Assembly (NCBI GenBank): GCA_017651185.1
Contig: JAGCDJ010000047.1
Coordinates: 1 to 56,811 of the forward strand
Reading direction: 5' to 3'
Origin: Bacteroidales bacterium
Lineage (GTDB): Bacteria; Bacteroidota; Bacteroidia; Bacteroidales; ML635J-15
DNA length: 56,811 nt
Both the position numbers and the translations under genes were made by a program. Under the pieces are notes generated by a model. The model was not told where the DNA came from, ran no database searches, and saw nothing but the letters and a program-made list of their open reading frames with translations. The first letter of the stretch is position 1, and every line of letters begins with the position of its first letter. Positions 52,899 to 56,811 of this stretch are shown in pieces.

Positions 52899-54476
52899 CT
52901 ATCGTCGAATCAATTGTACTGTTCCCTTCTGTGTTAACTTTTCGTTGTTTTCCCCTGTGGCAGTAATCACATAGAAATATACGCCTTCAGATGCATCATT
53001 GTTGCCACTTACCTTGCCATTCCAGCAATTGTCAAGCTGCTGGCTATGGAAAACCAACTGTCCTGCTTTAGTATATATTGAAAGGTCATAGTCGAGCAAG
53101 GTGCCATTATACATTATTGTAAACTCGTCTCCTATTCCATCACCATTTGGAGTAAATACATTCGGAATCCTGAAATCACTCGATGTTACGCCTATGGTTT
53201 CCGAATACCTGCTTTCGCAGTCGCCAGTGCGGGCAACAAGTTCAACTACATAATTTCCACTGCTTCTAAATTCATACTCAAAATTATAATCTGTAGTTAT
53301 CACTACACCGTTCACGAGCCATTCAAAATCAACATTCTGCGTATTTCCAGAATCATCCAGACGAGTATAATTCCTAAAATTGTATTTCTTTTCGGCAAAT
53401 GCATCGCGCGATGTCTCGAAGAAGGCGTTTAGATTGGTCTTGTCCCTGACAAGTACCGTATCGTATGCCACGCACGAGTTTGCATAGTTTATTTCCAGCA
53501 TATATATGCCTGCATTCAGGCCTGTAAAGATTCCATTCCGCGACATTTCAGAACCGTTAATCCTGCAGTAATTCATTTTACCGTCAGACTTAACTGTTAG
53601 TTCTCCATTTTTACCCGAACAATAGTTAGGTTTTGTGCTTACCGAGTAATTCAACTTTTCAGCAACATTTACATCGAAAGTAACTTTTGACGAGCAACTT
53701 CCGCTTGTCTTTATAGTTATAGGGTTCGAGCCGGTGTGTAGTCCCGACAACTCGTATTTTCCAGCGCTGACCTTCTTTGCAGAATATCCTTCATTATCCC
53801 ATGTAAACGAGTTTGTTCCCGACACCTCTACCTGCAATTTTTCACCATAGCATAGGTTAGTTTTCGAGACCTTTGCCACAGGTTTCTCCTGTTCGACAAA
53901 AGTAATCTTCACCTTACGTCCATTTGGCAGTTCTATTGTATGCCCACCGTATGTATTTCCATGAAGCATAACTCCTGATGCCACCTTTGTCACCGACAAT
54001 CCATCCGAAACCTTAACATTGTTGTTATCAAGTCCTTCTATCAAAAGTTCGTTGCCGCAAATTGATGTATCATTTAAGTTAAGTACGAAAGTCTTGTTTT
54101 CTGGTTGCGCAATTTTTTCTGGACCATCCGATGTAAAAGTCACAGTATTGTCAACGGCATCAGTAACTTTTGATTCTGGATTCGGAATATTGTTCAGTTC
54201 ATTAGTTTCAGGAGCATCAGGAGTAACGTTTTCAACAATAGTATTATTAGGTGTGTGGGTATCAGTTTCAGCATCTGGCGACAGATATGCAAACGTAAGT
54301 GCCACGGAGATTCCCAAAGTAGCAACCGCAGCAACAATATGGTACTTGTATGCCGACATGAATTCCGATACTGTTCGTTTCGGAATATTTCTGCTGATAT
54401 TCTCGAAAACCTCTGGTGGAGGAGTTTCGGTATATCCCTGCAGTTTCTGTTTCAATATCTTGTCAAATTCGTTCAT
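52899..54476 (-). CDS. anti-sigma-like membrane protein with a T9SS type B C-terminal domain
   Basis: 525 residues. The N-terminus (MNEFDKILKQKLQGYTETPP, PEVFENISRNIPKR) is a short cytoplasmic segment like those next to Bacteroidota ECF sigma factors. One membrane helix follows (about 46-64, VAAVATLGISVALTFAYL). The long extracytoplasmic part is a series of Ig/PKD-like domains, and residues 437-525 are a gliding-motility/type B sorting domain (IPNVFTPNGDGIGDEF, then LSIYTKAGQLVFHS, EGVYFYVITATG, KGTVQLIRR). There is no cleavable signal peptide. I chose the ATG at 54476, which forms TGATG with the sigma stop; a GTG two codons' distance upstream (54479) is possible. Proposed role: holds the sigma factor until the T9SS-type domain signals (inference). 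Confidence 0.85.
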   Translation of the reverse strand: MNEFDKILKQKLQGYTETPPPEVFENISRNIPKRTVSEFMSAYKYHIVAAVATLGISVALTFAYLSPDAETDTHTPNNTIVENVTPDAPETNELNNIPNPESKVTDAVDNTVTFTSDGPEKIAQPENKTFVLNLNDTSICGNELLIEGLDNNNVKVSDGLSVTKVASGVMLHGNTYGGHTIELPNGRKVKITFVEQEKPVAKVSKTNLCYGEKLQVEVSGTNSFTWDNEGYSAKKVSAGKYELSGLHTGSNPITIKTSGSCSSKVTFDVNVAEKLNYSVSTKPNYCSGKNGELTVKSDGKMNYCRINGSEMSRNGIFTGLNAGIYMLEINYANSCVAYDTVLVRDKTNLNAFFETSRDAFAEKKYNFRNYTRLDDSGNTQNVDFEWLVNGVVITTDYNFEYEFRSSGNYVVELVARTGDCESRYSETIGVTSSDFRIPNVFTPNGDGIGDEFTIMYNGTLLDYDLSIYTKAGQLVFHSQQLDNCWNGKVSGNNDASEGVYFYVITATGENNEKLTQKGTVQLIRR

Positions 54477-55006
54477 CACCTTTTGTAGTCATTACTAATT
54501 ATTAATATCAATTGTTCTCTTGCTTTCTTCAGTTGCGAGCGACTTGTCGCCTCCTTGATATTAAGGATTTCGGCGATTTCGTTATGCTGATAGCCCTCGA
54601 CCACATACATGTTGAAAATAGTCCTGTAACCATCGGGCAGTTTCGATATCGCTTCAACCAGTTCTTTTGCCGACATATCTGAAACTATATCCGCGCTTTC
54701 GTCTTCGGTGGTATCGTCATCGGCGATTTCCTGTACCGAATTCCACATAAGCTTCAGATGGTTGAGCGATTCGTTGACCGCCATCCTTTGCAACCAGCCA
54801 TCAAAAGAACCTTGGAACTTAAATTCTCCAATCCTCTCCATAACCTTTATGAAGCAATCCTGAAGAATGTCCTGGGCTTCGTCCCTATCCTTTGCATATC
54901 TCAAGCAAATTCCGTAAACGAATGGCGAGAACTTTTTGTAAAGCTCTTCAAAAGCCCTTCGTGACTTTTGCTGACACTTCCTTATCAGTTCCTCGTTATC
55001 ACCCAT
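54476..55006 (-). CDS. ECF-type RNA polymerase sigma factor
   Basis: 176 residues. Region 2 is AFEELYKKFSPFVYGICLRY, with DRDEAQDILQDCFIKVMERI and FDGWLQRMAVNESLNHLK; region 4 is LPDGYRTIFNMYVVEGYQHN followed by EIAEILNIKEATSRSQLKKA. There is no extra domain. The stop overlaps the start of the anti-sigma-like gene (TGATG), the usual arrangement for a sigma/anti-sigma pair. It should direct RNA polymerase to a small regulon, which may include T9SS cargo such as the neighbouring gene, but I could not find shared promoter motifs by eye. Confidence 0.93.
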   Translation of the reverse strand: MGDNEELIRKCQQKSRRAFEELYKKFSPFVYGICLRYAKDRDEAQDILQDCFIKVMERIGEFKFQGSFDGWLQRMAVNESLNHLKLMWNSVQEIADDDTTEDESADIVSDMSAKELVEAISKLPDGYRTIFNMYVVEGYQHNEIAEILNIKEATSRSQLKKAREQLILIISNDYKR

Positions 55007-55228
55007 TACACCTATATGACAATTTAAAAGTCATTTTCGTTGCCTGAAAATGTAAAAAAAATTGAACTTATATACCGCTGATTACAAACAACTTAACTTT
55101 TCTTTTAGCAAAAAAATCTCAATTAATAAATATTAGTTCCGAAAATCGCTTCAAAAAACGTCAATTTTTAGCAAGGAACCTAAAATTACGCATAATCCGC
55201 TGCATACATTTTCTAATTAAAAACAATA

Positions 55229-55264
55229 AAAAGAGGAACGACAATTGTGCGTTCCCCTTTTTTA
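55229..55264 (-). terminator. terminator of the T9SS type B cargo gene
   Basis: Stem AAAAG-A-GGAACG with CGTTCC-C-CTTTT (one mismatch) and a 9-base loop including ACAATTGT. On the minus strand it lies 20 bases after the stop of the gene. The remaining 55007-55228 gap is AT-rich with no feature seen. Confidence 0.75.
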
Positions 55265-55283
55265 TGAAGATTTAATTCTTAGG

Positions 55284-56811
55284 TTATCTTACCAGATGCA
55301 AAGTTCCTTCCTTCTTGTACTCAACACCATCCATGCCTTCGGCTTCGATTATGTAGTAGTAAACGCCAGGAGTTGCCTTGGTGGAACCATTCAGACGACC
55401 GTCCCAACCTGCATCTTCGTTTTCCCAGTCAGTCCATTCGAATACCAGTCTGCCGTAACGGTTAAGTATCCTTCCGTGGAATGACTTCAATGTTTGTGCT
55501 TTAACCTGGAAGAAATCGTTTACACCATCACCATTCGGCGAGAAAATGTTCGGGTACTCGAGCTTGCTTTCCTTGTCAACGAATACGCATTCGTCAAGAT
55601 ATGCAGTATCGCGGCATTCTGGAATATCCCTATTCATTACAATAAGGTAAGGTTCGTAGCATCCTGGTTCAACATAGGTATGAGGTACGAGTTCATCGCA
55701 GTTCCTTTCTACCTCGCCATCACCAAAGTGCCATTCGCACCTCTTGGCAACGTTGTCGTAGTTGGTAGAGTTGATGAAAGTTGCCTCTGCATTAGGTGCT
55801 ACCAAGTTGCCAATTACGTCAGCCGATACTGCAAATGCTGCCTCAATCATACCGATTGTACCGATTTCAATCTCTGGGAAGTCGTGGCAGTATACATCGC
55901 CGAAGTACTGATAGTAATACTGGAAGTAGTCTGTATTGAACGACTGGTAGTCGGAACGATAAGTGTAAGTACCTGTAGGCAGGTTATATACATGATTTCC
56001 GTGTCCAGTTATTGAATAACCCATATTAGGATCTGTTATTTCGGGACCAACAGTCGTATCGATCCAGAAGAACGTGAAGTATCCTACTGTGTCAAGGAAT
56101 TCAACACCACCTCTGCCAAGTGCACAAGTATCACCTATCACCGTGTAGTTGTACTTAGGAAGTTGAGGTTCTTCAACGATAGCGCGTCCGGTATTCGACG
56201 TACAACCCCACCAGTTTTTAGTATTAAGTCCCACTATATGTGTTTCTTCCCTGTCTTCCCAGTGGATAAACGCACGGTATTCACCAGAAGCATTGTTAGT
56301 GTATATAGTATCAATATAACCATTGCCAAAATCCCATTCGTAAGTTGGCAGAGTTTCATCGTGTGCAGTGATGATTGCCGAACCACCGAAGCATTTTGGA
56401 GGAATTATCCTGATTGAATCTGACGGTACTGGTGCAAATACCACCTTTGCAGTATCCTTGGATGTACAATACTCAGTGTTCTGTACCGACCAGTAAACTT
56501 CGTAGTACGGATTTGCAGTAGTATCGTTTTGAACGATGGTATGTATAAATGTATTCGGATCCGAACGATCATCGAAAGTTAGTATGCTTGCCGAAGTATT
56601 TGAAGACCAACGACCTTCACCTACTCCATTGAAATTTACAGTAAGTTGTCCGTCATAACCGCAGAATGTGATTGAGTCTCTAGTGATATCTGCTACCGGT
56701 TCCTCTAGGAATGTTATAGTCCAAGGACCAGCAGTATCCTTACAGAAACGAGGATCGCCATCAGGACCAGTGTATTCAATCCAGTAGAAATCGTGAGGTC
56801 CGTATGTAGGC
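55284..56811 (-). CDS. T9SS type B cargo protein, C-terminal 509 residues (5' end outside window)
   Basis: The frame is open to the window edge, so the start is missing. The visible protein is a chain of PKD/Ig-like domains with paired cysteines (SVQNTEYCTSKDTAKV, IPPKCFGGSAIITAHD, YEWDFGNGYIDTIY, CEWHFGDGEVERNC), ending in a type B sorting domain (EYPNIFSPNGDGVNDFFQVK, then LNRYGRLVFEW, GWDGRLNG, GVYYYIIEAEG, EGTLHLVR). The two WxFGxG motifs are typical of PKD domains. It should be exported by the T9SS as a long surface or matrix protein. It is a likely partner or target of the adjacent sigma/anti-sigma pair, whose membrane protein ends in the same type of domain. The GTG at 56444 is only an internal codon. 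Confidence 0.9.
   Translation of the reverse strand, partial: PTYGPHDFYWIEYTGPDGDPRFCKDTAGPWTITFLEEPVADITRDSITFCGYDGQLTVNFNGVGEGRWSSNTSASILTFDDRSDPNTFIHTIVQNDTTANPYYEVYWSVQNTEYCTSKDTAKVVFAPVPSDSIRIIPPKCFGGSAIITAHDETLPTYEWDFGNGYIDTIYTNNASGEYRAFIHWEDREETHIVGLNTKNWWGCTSNTGRAIVEEPQLPKYNYTVIGDTCALGRGGVEFLDTVGYFTFFWIDTTVGPEITDPNMGYSITGHGNHVYNLPTGTYTYRSDYQSFNTDYFQYYYQYFGDVYCHDFPEIEIGTIGMIEAAFAVSADVIGNLVAPNAEATFINSTNYDNVAKRCEWHFGDGEVERNCDELVPHTYVEPGCYEPYLIVMNRDIPECRDTAYLDECVFVDKESKLEYPNIFSPNGDGVNDFFQVKAQTLKSFHGRILNRYGRLVFEWTDWENEDAGWDGRLNGSTKATPGVYYYIIEAEGMDGVEYKKEGTLHLVR

Overview
The window looks like a chromosomal segment of a member of the Bacteroidales (phylum Bacteroidota). The signs are: several promoters of the TTTG/TAnnTTTG type, few Shine-Dalgarno sequences, type IX secretion (T9SS) C-terminal sorting domains on three proteins, an NA37 nucleoid protein, the paired Fe-S scaffold/GGGtGRT genes, and intergenic repeats typical of this phylum. 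I saw no rRNA, tRNA or CRISPR array.

Layout. 1-3200: the end of an RND efflux pump and its TolC-like partner. 3201-4625: a secreted thioredoxin-fold protein without its CXXC. 4896-7126: a NifU-like scaffold and a GGGtGRT protein, separated by a four-helix-bundle gene that sits between copies of a dispersed repeat. 7528-9746: peptidase E and S-adenosylhomocysteinase. 9935-10960: a 50-residue zinc-finger-like protein, a nested-palindrome element, a structured stretch and a frameshifted HTH gene. 11218-15598: PepD dipeptidase, a lipoprotein, QueG and an orphan repeat protein. 15847-23736: a 2629-residue glycine-rich T9SS cargo. 23772-30658: a STAS-like protein, Der GTPase, a GtrB/GT-C glycosyltransferase pair, an unknown protein and a CvfB-like S1 protein.

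31036-41109 is an accessory island. It holds an AAA/DUF4143 ATPase bracketed by direct repeats and four 23-bp boxes; a very AT-rich two-gene module (a 657-residue protein with a PIWI-RE-like C-terminus and a 1266-residue helicase with a C-terminal PD-(D/E)XK-like domain); an amber-broken ORF6N gene; a WYL remnant; and a RhuM-Fic protein. The two-gene module is the best candidate here for an undescribed or variant defence system.

41548-49935 is mostly housekeeping: an EF-G paralogue, SHOCT protein, two small envelope proteins, omega-amidase, acyltransferase, YigZ, NA37, radical SAM/SPASM enzyme and FolK. 49983-52824 is a WbpD-WbpB-WbpA-like set for a diacetamido-uronic acid sugar nucleotide, lacking the aminotransferase. 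52899-55006 is an ECF sigma factor overlapping a membrane protein that looks like an anti-sigma factor ending in a T9SS type B domain, next to a type B cargo protein that runs off the window. This suggests a regulatory circuit that senses type IX export.

Several dispersed repeat families fill the intergenic space: ATTATCAATT-type arrays, palindromes followed by CTACA, GCGAAGC mini-hairpins and GTTTGAA tandem units. In places they contribute start codons, a signal-peptide region, a stop codon and a promoter to real genes.
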